From an uncultured beta proteobacterium (GTDB lineage Bacteria > Pseudomonadota > Gammaproteobacteria > Burkholderiales > Rhodocyclaceae), in contig CAIVZW010000537.1 in assembly GCA_903910495.1 (NCBI GenBank), positions 1-12,076 on the forward strand: a DNA stretch of 12,076 bases, written 5' to 3'. The notes below the pieces were generated by a model that ran no database searches, was not told where the DNA came from, and worked only from the letters and a program-made list of their open reading frames with translations. The stretch's first letter is position 1, and each line of letters starts with the position of its first letter. Positions 1 to 6,697 of the stretch are shown here, piece by piece. The position numbers and the translations under genes were made by a program.

Positions 1-2811
1 GGTAGCATTGATGTCCTTGCTCTGCGGGTCGTTACACAGGCCGTCCATATCCAGCGACACCCCACAATGGGCGGCGAAGGCCATTTCGGCGACGGCTGCA
101 AAGAGACCGCCGTCGGAACGATCATGATAGGCGAGCAGCAGCTTCTGTCCGGCAAGCGTCTGTACTACAGCAAAGAAGGCCGGCAGGCGGGCCGGATCAT
201 CGACGTCCGGAACCTCGGAACCGGTAGCGTTGAATACCTGGGCCAGCGCCGAACCGCCCAGACGATTTTTTCCCGCGCCGAGATCGATCAGCAACAGATC
301 GGTTTCTCCGGCATCGAGCTGCAGTTGCGGCGTCAGGGTACGGCGGGCATCCTGCACCAGGGCGAACGAAGTAACGATCAGCGAGAGCGGCGATACCACC
401 TGCTTCATCTCGCCGCCATCGTCCCAGGCAGTGCGCATCGAGAGTGAATCCTTGCCGACCGGAATCGAAACACCGATCTGCTGACACAGGTCGGAAACGG
501 CACGCACCGTATCGAACAGGCGCGCATCTTCGCCCGGCACACCGGCCGGGGCCATCCAGTTGGCCGACAGCTTTACGTCACCAAGTTTTTCGATGCTGGC
601 CGCCGCGATATTGGTCAGCGCCTCGCCCAGCGCCATGCGGCCCGAAGCCGGCGCGTCGATGATGGCCAGCGGCGAACGCTCGCCCATGGCGAAAGCTTCG
701 CCACGCAGTGTCTGGTAACCCATGGTGGTGACCGCCACGTCGGCCACTGGCACCTGCCACGGTCCGACCATCTGGTCACGCGCCGTCATGCCGCCGACAG
801 TCCGGTCGCCGATCGAGATCAGGAAGGTCTTGTTGGCCACGGCCGGCAAATGCAGCACGCGATAGGCGGCGTCCTTCAGATCGACCGTAGTCGGATCAAA
901 CGCGACAGCAAGCGCTGGCAAATGCCCCACGTCGCGCGTCATGCGCGGTGGCTTGCCAAGCAGCGCGTCCATATCCATGTCGACCGGCTGGTTGTCGAAG
1001 TGGCGGTCGGCCACCACCAGCCGGTTATCGGCCGTTGCCACGCCGACCACGGCAAACGGGCAGCGCTCGCGCGCGCAGATGGCCTTGAATTCGGCCAGGC
1101 GGCCCGGCGGGATGGCCAGCACGTAACGTTCCTGCGCTTCGTTGCTCCAGATTTCGGCCGGCGACATGCCCGGCTCCTCGATCTTCACGTCGCGCAATTC
1201 GAAGCGCGCGCCGCAACCGGCGCCGTGCGCCAGTTCGGGCAACGCGTTGGAGATGCCGCCGGCGCCAACATCATGAACGGAGAGAATCGGGTTGCCTGCA
1301 CCCGGTGTCGACGCATCGCCCTGCGGCGCACCCATCTGCCAGCAGCGATCGAGCACTTCCTGCGCACGCCGCTGCATTTCCGGGTTGCCGCGCTGCACGG
1401 AGGCAAAATCGAGGTCTTCGCTGTTGCTGCCGGTGCTCATCGAACTCGCCGCGCCACCGCCCAGACCGATCAGCATGCCGGGACCGCCCAACTGTATGAG
1501 CAGGGTGCCGGGAGAGAAGGTTTCGGCCTTGAACGACTGGCTGTGCGAAATGTTGCCGACGCCGCCAGCGACCATGATCGGCTTGTGATAGCCGCGCACG
1601 ATGGCCTCATCGCCCTGGCCCACGCGCTGCTCGTAGGTACGGAAATAACCGGCCAGATTGGGACGGCCGAATTCGTTGTTGAAGGCCGCTGCGCCGATCG
1701 GGCCTTCGAGCATGATGTCGAGCGCCGAGGCAATGCGCGCGGGACGGCCATAGGCGGCCATCTCGGCCTCCCAGGGCTGCTGCGCATCGGGCAGATAGAG
1801 GTTGGAGACCGAGAAGCCGCAGAGGCCGGCCTTCGGCTTGGAGCCGCGCCCGGTGGCGCCTTCGTCGCGAATCTCGCCACCCGAACCGGTCGCGGCACCA
1901 GGGAAGGGCGAAATCGCCGTCGGGTGGTTGTGCGTCTCGACCTTGGCCAGGATGTGGGTCAGTTCCTCGTTCCAGCCATAGGTGCCATCCTCCGCCGGCC
2001 AGAAGCGTGCGACCAGTGCGCCCTCGAAAACCGAGGAATTGTCGGAATAGACCACGATGTTGCCCTGCGGATGCGCCTGGTGCGTCTCGCGGATCATACC
2101 GAACAGCGTTTCCTGGCGCGGCTGGCCATCGATCACCCAGGACGCGTTGAAAATCTTGTGCCGGCAGTGTTCGGAATTGGCCTGCGCGAACATCATCAGT
2201 TCGACGTCGGTCGGATTACGCTGCGTCTTGATGACGAACAATTCGACGAGGTAATCGATTTCATCCTCCGACAGAGCCATCCCGAGACGGGTGTTGGCCT
2301 CGACGAGCGCAGCGCGCCCGCCACCCAGCAGGTCGATCGACGCCATCGGCTTGGGCGAAAAGTGACGGAAGAGTTCGGCCGTCTGTGCGAAATCGGCGAG
2401 CACGGTTTCGATCATGCGGTCATGCAGCAGCGCCGAAACCAAGGTTCGCCCGTCGGCGCGAACGCCCTCGATGCGGTAGGAAATGCCGCGCTCGATGCGC
2501 TCGATGGACTCCAGACCGCTGTTCCAGGCAATGTCGGTGGCTTTCGACGACCACGGCGAGATGGTGCCGATGCGCGGCGTAACGAGAAACAATTGGCCGC
2601 TTTCGCTCCTCGATGCTTCTTGTTCTTCGAGCAAAGCCGACAGTTGCTGGCGGCTTGCATCTTTCAGCGCCCGCTTCAGACTGGCAAAGTGCCAGAAGTC
2701 GGCGCTGGCGATGCTGGCGCCGGGAACAATAGTCTGAATGCGTTGCTGCAAGCCCTGCAGACGAAATGTGGAGAAAGCGGGAGCCCCGCGCAGGAAAAGA
2801 ATGTCGGCCAT
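1..2811 (-). CDS. purL: Phosphoribosylformylglycinamidine synthase, large single-chain form (partial, C-terminus off window)
   Basis: This enzyme makes FGAM from FGAR, glutamine and ATP in the cytoplasm, the fourth step of de novo purine synthesis. Translating the minus strand from the ATG at 2811 gives 937 residues without a stop up to the left edge. The start [18 protein letters not shown] is typical of proteobacterial PurL. NSEHCRH lies at residues 212-218. HNHP at 294-297 begins the long conserved stretch [20 protein letters not shown], followed by [15 protein letters not shown]. Later motifs are [26 protein letters not shown] and [12 protein letters not shown]. The family is about 1,300 residues, so roughly 370 residues, including the glutamine amidotransferase domain with its Cys-His-Glu triad, lie outside. 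No strong ribosome binding site precedes the ATG; I chose it by similarity of the N-terminus. The gene stands divergent to the next one. Identification is very secure. Confidence 0.98.
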   Translation of the reverse strand, partial: MADILFLRGAPAFSTFRLQGLQQRIQTIVPGASIASADFWHFASLKRALKDASRQQLSALLEEQEASRSESGQLFLVTPRIGTISPWSSKATDIAWNSGLESIERIERGISYRIEGVRADGRTLVSALLHDRMIETVLADFAQTAELFRHFSPKPMASIDLLGGGRAALVEANTRLGMALSEDEIDYLVELFVIKTQRNPTDVELMMFAQANSEHCRHKIFNASWVIDGQPRQETLFGMIRETHQAHPQGNIVVYSDNSSVFEGALVARFWPAEDGTYGWNEELTHILAKVETHNHPTAISPFPGAATGSGGEIRDEGATGRGSKPKAGLCGFSVSNLYLPDAQQPWEAEMAAYGRPARIASALDIMLEGPIGAAAFNNEFGRPNLAGYFRTYEQRVGQGDEAIVRGYHKPIMVAGGVGNISHSQSFKAETFSPGTLLIQLGGPGMLIGLGGGAASSMSTGSNSEDLDFASVQRGNPEMQRRAQEVLDRCWQMGAPQGDASTPGAGNPILSVHDVGAGGISNALPELAHGAGCGARFELRDVKIEEPGMSPAEIWSNEAQERYVLAIPPGRLAEFKAICARERCPFAVVGVATADNRLVVADRHFDNQPVDMDMDALLGKPPRMTRDVGHLPALAVAFDPTTVDLKDAAYRVLHLPAVANKTFLISIGDRTVGGMTARDQMVGPWQVPVADVAVTTMGYQTLRGEAFAMGERSPLAIIDAPASGRMALGEALTNIAAASIEKLGDVKLSANWMAPAGVPGEDARLFDTVRAVSDLCQQIGVSIPVGKDSLSMRTAWDDGGEMKQVVSPLSLIVTSFALVQDARRTLTPQLQLDAGETDLLLIDLGAGKNRLGGSALAQVFNATGSEVPDVDDPARLPAFFAVVQTLAGQKLLLAYHDRSDGGLFAAVAEMAFAAHCGVSLDMDGLCNDPQSKDINAT

Positions 2812-2823
2812 GTTGAGCTTGGG

Positions 2824-2842
2824 AAAAAGGCAGGAAACCTGC
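2824..2842 (-). terminator. Small terminator-like hairpin in the purL leader
   Basis: In the purL leader the minus strand reads GCAGG-TTT-CCTGC followed by C and TTTTT. This is a 5-base-pair GC-rich stem with a 3-base loop and a five-T run, the shape of an intrinsic terminator though short. It ends 12 bases before the purL ATG, so it could act as an attenuator or as a structure near the ribosome site. The stem is short enough to have arisen by chance. Confidence 0.3.
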
Positions 2843-2867
2843 GTGGAAACAAGGAGAAGAAGCAGCA

Positions 2868-2873
2868 ATTATA
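2868..2873 (-). promoter_or_regulatory. Candidate purL -10 box (TATAAT)
   Basis: On the minus strand a perfect TATAAT sits 57 bases upstream of the purL ATG, in the context GGCTATAATTGC. At 17-18 bases further upstream there is only a poor -35 match (GACCGG or AGACCG), and no TGn extension. The predicted start of transcription is near 2861, leaving a leader of about 50 bases. A weak -35 beside a perfect -10 would fit a promoter that is helped or blocked by a regulator, but that is inference. Confidence 0.5.
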
Positions 2874-2875
2874 GC

Positions 2876-2890
2876 CGAGAGCAGCTCTCG
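2876..2890. repeat. 15-base perfect inverted repeat in the purL promoter
   Basis: CGAGAGC, a central A, then GCTCTCG form a palindrome with two 7-base arms. It lies two bases upstream of the TATAAT of purL, exactly where the spacer between -10 and -35 would be. A dimeric repressor bound here would block RNA polymerase. It does not resemble the E. coli PurR operator (ACGCAAACGTTTGCGT). A hairpin is unlikely because the centre is a single base. Confidence 0.4.
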
Positions 2891-2982
2891 CCGGTCTGCC
2901 TGCACGCTACCCGCGAACAATGTCATCCCGCGTCCGGAAGCATCGCAGATTCACATCCTTTCGTCACAAACCCAACTATTTT

Positions 2983-3012
2983 TTGGCTGATCACCCCGTT
3001 TTTGCGGATAAT
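2983..3012 (+). promoter_or_regulatory. Candidate sigma70 promoter for the COG3014/nnr pair
   Basis: TTGGCT at 2983-2988 and GATAAT at 3007-3012 are separated by 18 bases, a good match to TTGACA/TATAAT. Transcription would begin near 3019, about 40 bases before the GTG start at 3059. The area is AT-rich compared with the neighbouring genes, as expected of a promoter. No recognisable operator is visible around it. Confidence 0.5.
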
Positions 3013-3045
3013 CGAATAATACTCAATACAAGAAAGCCGCAACTT

Positions 3046-3054
3046 AAAGGGGAG
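3046..3054 (+). promoter_or_regulatory. Ribosome binding site deciding a GTG start
   Basis: AAAGGGGAG ends four bases before the GTG at 3059. The next in-frame ATG, at 3071, would be 16 bases away, too far for this site, and would remove the lysine of the signal peptide. The site therefore supports GTG as the start. Confidence 0.6.
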
Positions 3055-3058
3055 AACC

Positions 3059-5128
3059 GTGAAGCCGCTAATGCCTGTTACCCTGCTAGTCCTGTTACTG
3101 GCGGCACTGCCTTCCGTATGTGCCGCCGGGCCGATGCGCCAGTACAACAGCGAACTCAACGAAGCCGTAAGCAAGGTCAAGACCGGCGCACTCAGGCAGG
3201 CCATCGCGCAGATCGAAAAGAACAACGAGGGCGATGACAAGGACATCCTCTATTTTTTCGAAAAGGGTGAGTTGTTCAGTCTTGGCAGCAATTACGCCAC
3301 CAGCCGGGACGCCTGGCTGAAAAGCGATGAAATCATCCAGATCTGGGAAAACGACTTCCGCACCAACCCTTCCAAACTGTTCGGCGACATCGGCAGTTAC
3401 CTGATCAGCGACAAGACCCGTCGCTACGATGGGCAGGATTACGAGAAGGTGCTGCTGTCCACGCGCCTGACGCTGAACCACATCATGCTCGGCAACTTCG
3501 ATCACGCGCGCATCGAGATGAAAAAAACCTATGAGCGGGAAAAACTGATCGAAGCCTTCCGCGAGAAGGAGTACGACGCGCTCCGGGCCGAGAACGACAA
3601 GCAGGAAACCGGCGAGATCAGGAAACTCGACGGCTATCCGATGGAAGAACTCGACACGCCGGAAGTCCGCGAACTGAAGAATGGTTTTCAGAACGCCTTT
3701 GCCCATTATCTGGCCGGCTACTTCTTCGAGGTCACCGAAGAGCCCTCGCTGGCCGAACCGGGCTACCGCAATGCGCTGCTACTGGCACCGGGCAAGGCCA
3801 GCATCCAGTCCGCGCTGGAGGGCGTCGGCCAGCGCCGCCCCGAGCCGGGTGAGTCGGACGTATTATTCGTGATCGAAAGCGGATTCGCGCCGAGCATTGA
3901 TTCGCTGAACATCCCGATCCCCATCCCGCGCAAGAATGGCACAATCATCACCCCGCTCTCCTTCCCGCTCATCAAGTCCTCCAGCCGGGTGCTGGTGCCG
4001 CCTGTGCTAACCGTTGCCGGCCAGCAATTGCCGGTCGAAACGCTGACCAACACCGACGCCATGGCCCGGCGTCTGCTCAAGGACCAGATGCCGGGCATCA
4101 TCCTGCGCAGCGTCATCCGTGCCGGTTTCAAGTCGGTCGTGCAGGAACAGGCCAACAAGGCGCACTGGATCGCCGGGCTGATCGCCAACGTCGTTGCCGT
4201 ATCCACAGAGCAGGCCGATGACCGCAACTGGCGAACCCTGCCCGAGCGCATCTCGGTCGCCCGCGCCAACCTGCCGCACGGCAGGCACACCATCGAATTC
4301 CAGACCAACGCCGGCAGCTACCGGACGGAGGTGGAGATAGCCGGACGTTTCACCATCGTGCCGCTGCGCATCACGGGCGGCGCCGTCTATGTCGGCCAGT
4401 CGCATCCGGACAACAGCGGCACGGCCGATTTCATCGCCGAACAGTCGATCCAGCCCAGTGGCGCCGGCCTCACCGATCCCGGCCCGAGTGTGACGCCATC
4501 GCCCACGGCGCTGGCGTCCGGCCGATCGATCATCGCCGCATCTTCCCCGGCCCCGGCGCAGATGGCCCTGGCCGTACCCGCCGAAGCGGTGCCGAGAAAG
4601 CCCGCCGCTCAGCCCGACATGACGCTGGGCAAGCGCGTCAGCGTAGGCAACACGACCTACATCGGCGACTTCCGTTTTGCCCAGCCGAGCGGTCTGCCCA
4701 GCGGACAGGGCCGGATCGAATGGACGAGCGGCGACAGTTTTGAAGGCGGCCTGGAGAACGGAGTTAAAGTCGGCCAGGGCGTATTCATTTCGAAGACTGG
4801 CGGCTTCAGCTACTCTGGCGACTGGGTCGCGGACAAGCAGAATGGCAAGGGAAAAACGAGTTTTGATGATGGCGATGTCTATGAAGGCGAGATGAAAGAC
4901 GGCCAATTCCATGGCCAGGGGTCCTATTTGTCGAAGAATGGATCGCGCTACGAAGGCTACTGGCAAAAAGGCCTCAGGGAAGGGCAGGGAAAACACACCT
5001 TCCCCGACGGCGATCACTGGGAAGGTCTTTTCAGCAACGATGAACGCACCACTCAGGGCACGATGACCTTTGCCGGAAAACCCGCTCCAACGCCTGACAC
5101 TGAAGCAGATTCACCCGCGAAACAATAA
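3059..5128 (+). CDS. Exported COG3014-like protein with C-terminal MORN repeats
   Basis: This 689-residue protein has no assigned function. Residues 1-22 form a signal peptide (lysine at 2, hydrophobic core, likely cut after VCA); Cys21 is present but PSVC is not a good lipobox. Residues about 25-265 are helical and TPR-like, with charged segments. Residues from 267 (DVLFVIESGFAPSIDSLNIP) to about 380 match the conserved core I remember from COG3014 envelope proteins. A proline/alanine-rich linker follows at about 465-525. Residues 534 to about 672 hold five or six MORN units, with motifs such as YSGDWVADKQNGKGK, YEGEMKDGQFHGQG and YEGYWQKGLREGQG. MORN repeats in other proteins bind lipids or proteins. 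The protein should act in the periplasm or at the envelope. It has its own promoter and lies 18 bases before nnr, so the two are probably cotranscribed. The MORN and signal assignments are firm; the COG3014 call is from memory. Confidence 0.82.
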   Translation: MKPLMPVTLLVLLLAALPSVCAAGPMRQYNSELNEAVSKVKTGALRQAIAQIEKNNEGDDKDILYFFEKGELFSLGSNYATSRDAWLKSDEIIQIWENDFRTNPSKLFGDIGSYLISDKTRRYDGQDYEKVLLSTRLTLNHIMLGNFDHARIEMKKTYEREKLIEAFREKEYDALRAENDKQETGEIRKLDGYPMEELDTPEVRELKNGFQNAFAHYLAGYFFEVTEEPSLAEPGYRNALLLAPGKASIQSALEGVGQRRPEPGESDVLFVIESGFAPSIDSLNIPIPIPRKNGTIITPLSFPLIKSSSRVLVPPVLTVAGQQLPVETLTNTDAMARRLLKDQMPGIILRSVIRAGFKSVVQEQANKAHWIAGLIANVVAVSTEQADDRNWRTLPERISVARANLPHGRHTIEFQTNAGSYRTEVEIAGRFTIVPLRITGGAVYVGQSHPDNSGTADFIAEQSIQPSGAGLTDPGPSVTPSPTALASGRSIIAASSPAPAQMALAVPAEAVPRKPAAQPDMTLGKRVSVGNTTYIGDFRFAQPSGLPSGQGRIEWTSGDSFEGGLENGVKVGQGVFISKTGGFSYSGDWVADKQNGKGKTSFDDGDVYEGEMKDGQFHGQGSYLSKNGSRYEGYWQKGLREGQGKHTFPDGDHWEGLFSNDERTTQGTMTFAGKPAPTPDTEADSPAKQ

Positions 5129-5146
5129 TGGAGCGATGACCAAGCA

Positions 5147-6646
5147 ATGACGCCTTCAACCCTGCTCTATCGCTCTGCCGACCTGCGCCACATCGAAGCC
5201 GCCGCGGCCGATCAACCGCTCATGCAACGTGCCGGCCTTGCTGCCGCCGACCTCGCCGGCGAACTTTGCGTTGATCGCGGGGCAAACATCCTCATTCTCG
5301 CCGGCCCCGGAAACAATGGTGGCGATGCCTTCGAAGCGGCACGTCTGCTGCGCGAGCGCTTTTTCGACACGCACGTGGTTTTCGTCGGCCAGACCACGGA
5401 TCTGCCGCTGGACGCAACGGAAGCTTTCCAGCGCTTTGCCGATGCGGGTGGAAGCACGCTCGCGGCGATTCCTGCAGGCACGCGCTGGTCACTGATCATT
5501 GACGGCCTGTTCGGCATCGGTCTGAAGCGTGAAATCACCGAGCCCTACGCCGGCCTGATCCGCTGCGCCAACGCGCTGGCCGCGCGCGACGGCTGCCCGC
5601 TGCTCGCGCTCGACTGTCCGAGCGGTCTTGATGCCGACACCGGCAAGCGGCACGGGGCAAGCATCCGCGCCAGCCACACCATCACCTTCATCGGTGGCAA
5701 GCCGGGACTGCTGACCGCCGATGGACCCGACCATTGCGGCGAGATTTCAATTGCTGCGCTCGGCCTGGATACAGAACGCCTGTCAAAAGCCCCCGGGCGC
5801 ACCATCGCTCCGGATCTTTTTGGCGCACAACTCAAGCAACGTCCGCGCAACAGTCACAAGGGCGACCACGGTAACGCCGGCATCCTCGGTGGTGCCGGCA
5901 GCATGGTCGGCGCCGCGCTGCTGGCGGCACGCGCTGCGCTGCGTCTTGGCAGCGGCCGGGTTTATGTCGGCCTGCTCGACGAACACGCACCGGCACTCGA
6001 CATGCAGCAACCCGAACTCATGCTGCGCACGCCTGTGAAGTTGCTTGGCACCGACCTTTCGGCACTGGCCTGCGGCCCCGGCATGAGCACCAGTGCGCAG
6101 GCACTCACCCTGCTCGGTAACGCCTGCCAACTCGACCTACCGCTCGTGCTTGATGCCGACGCGCTTAACCTCGTTGCCGGAGAAGGCGAACTGCACGTTG
6201 CGCTGGCCACACGCAGCGCTCCCACGCTGCTCACCCCGCACCCGGCTGAAGCCGCCCGCTTGCTTGACTGCGACGTGGCCACAGTACAGGCTGATCGCCT
6301 CGCCGCCGTGCTGAAACTCGCCGAACGCTTCAACGCCTTTGTCGCACTCAAGGGCTGTGGAACCCTTGTCGCTTCGCCCGAAGGCGCGTGGTTCATCAAT
6401 ACCAGCGGCAATCCGGGGCTGGCCACGGCGGGCAGCGGCGATGTACTGACCGGTTTCATCAGCGCCCTGCTCGCCCAGGGCTGGCCTCCGCTCGCCGCCC
6501 TGCTCGCCGCCGTACATCTGCACGGTGCTGCCGCCGACCATCTTGTCGCCCGGGGTTGCGGCCCGGTCGGCCTCACCGCTGGAGAAATTATCGACAGCGC
6601 CCGATACCTTCTCAACCAGTGGATTGCGACGACCAGTACAGCATAA
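5147..6646 (+). CDS. nnr: Bifunctional NAD(P)H-hydrate epimerase / ADP-dependent NAD(P)H-hydrate dehydratase
   Basis: This 499-residue cytoplasmic enzyme repairs damaged nicotinamide cofactors: the N-terminal half interconverts R and S forms of NAD(P)HX, and the C-terminal half dehydrates S-NAD(P)HX back to NAD(P)H using ADP. The N-terminal YjeF domain (about 1-215) shows GPGNNGGD at 53-60, DGLFGIGLKREI, and LDCPSGLDADTG with Asp156. The C-terminal ribokinase-like domain shows HKGDHGNAGILGGAGSM, CGPGMS, LDADALNL, LTPHPAEAARLL and NTSGNPGLATAGSGDVLTG, with the expected catalytic Asp at 432. E. coli Nnr (YjeF) is 515 residues with the same domain order, so the gene is complete. The ATG at 5147 has GGAG 13 bases upstream, rather distant, and starts 18 bases after the upstream stop, suggesting coupled expression. 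It converges on the SulP gene with 51 bases between, where no convincing terminator is visible. Confidence 0.96.
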   Translation: MTPSTLLYRSADLRHIEAAAADQPLMQRAGLAAADLAGELCVDRGANILILAGPGNNGGDAFEAARLLRERFFDTHVVFVGQTTDLPLDATEAFQRFADAGGSTLAAIPAGTRWSLIIDGLFGIGLKREITEPYAGLIRCANALAARDGCPLLALDCPSGLDADTGKRHGASIRASHTITFIGGKPGLLTADGPDHCGEISIAALGLDTERLSKAPGRTIAPDLFGAQLKQRPRNSHKGDHGNAGILGGAGSMVGAALLAARAALRLGSGRVYVGLLDEHAPALDMQQPELMLRTPVKLLGTDLSALACGPGMSTSAQALTLLGNACQLDLPLVLDADALNLVAGEGELHVALATRSAPTLLTPHPAEAARLLDCDVATVQADRLAAVLKLAERFNAFVALKGCGTLVASPEGAWFINTSGNPGLATAGSGDVLTGFISALLAQGWPPLAALLAAVHLHGAAADHLVARGCGPVGLTAGEIIDSARYLLNQWIATTSTA

Positions 6647-6697
6647 ATACCGCGGTGTTATTTTCCTTCTGGGCGCAACCCACTGGAATCCAGCCGC

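Noticed and set aside
850..2874. A 674-codon open frame on the plus strand
   Set aside because: It runs antisense to purL, whose motifs are unmistakable on the minus strand. Its translation is rich in Arg, His, Gly and Ala with no domain, the usual result of a GC-rich codon bias on the opposite strand.
2891..2980. Search for a riboswitch or small RNA in the purL/COG3014 intergenic region
   Set aside because: Beyond the promoter elements and the two inverted repeats listed, I see no extended paired structure or known riboswitch core.
3104..3124. Lipoprotein signal at Cys21 of the MORN protein
   Set aside because: The residues before the Cys are PSV rather than the usual L-A/S-G/A, so signal peptidase I cleavage after VCA is more likely, though a lipoprotein is not excluded.
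4007..5017. A 336-codon open frame on the minus strand
   Set aside because: It is antisense to the COG3014/MORN gene, shows no recognisable motif, and the plus-strand frame has a signal peptide, ribosome site and repeats.
6647..6697. Possible bidirectional terminator between nnr and the SulP gene
   Set aside because: AATAC-CGCG-GTGTT followed by ATTTT on the plus strand is a weak five-pair stem with one G-T pair, and CTGGA-A-TCCAG at 6683-6693 has no T run. Neither is convincing.
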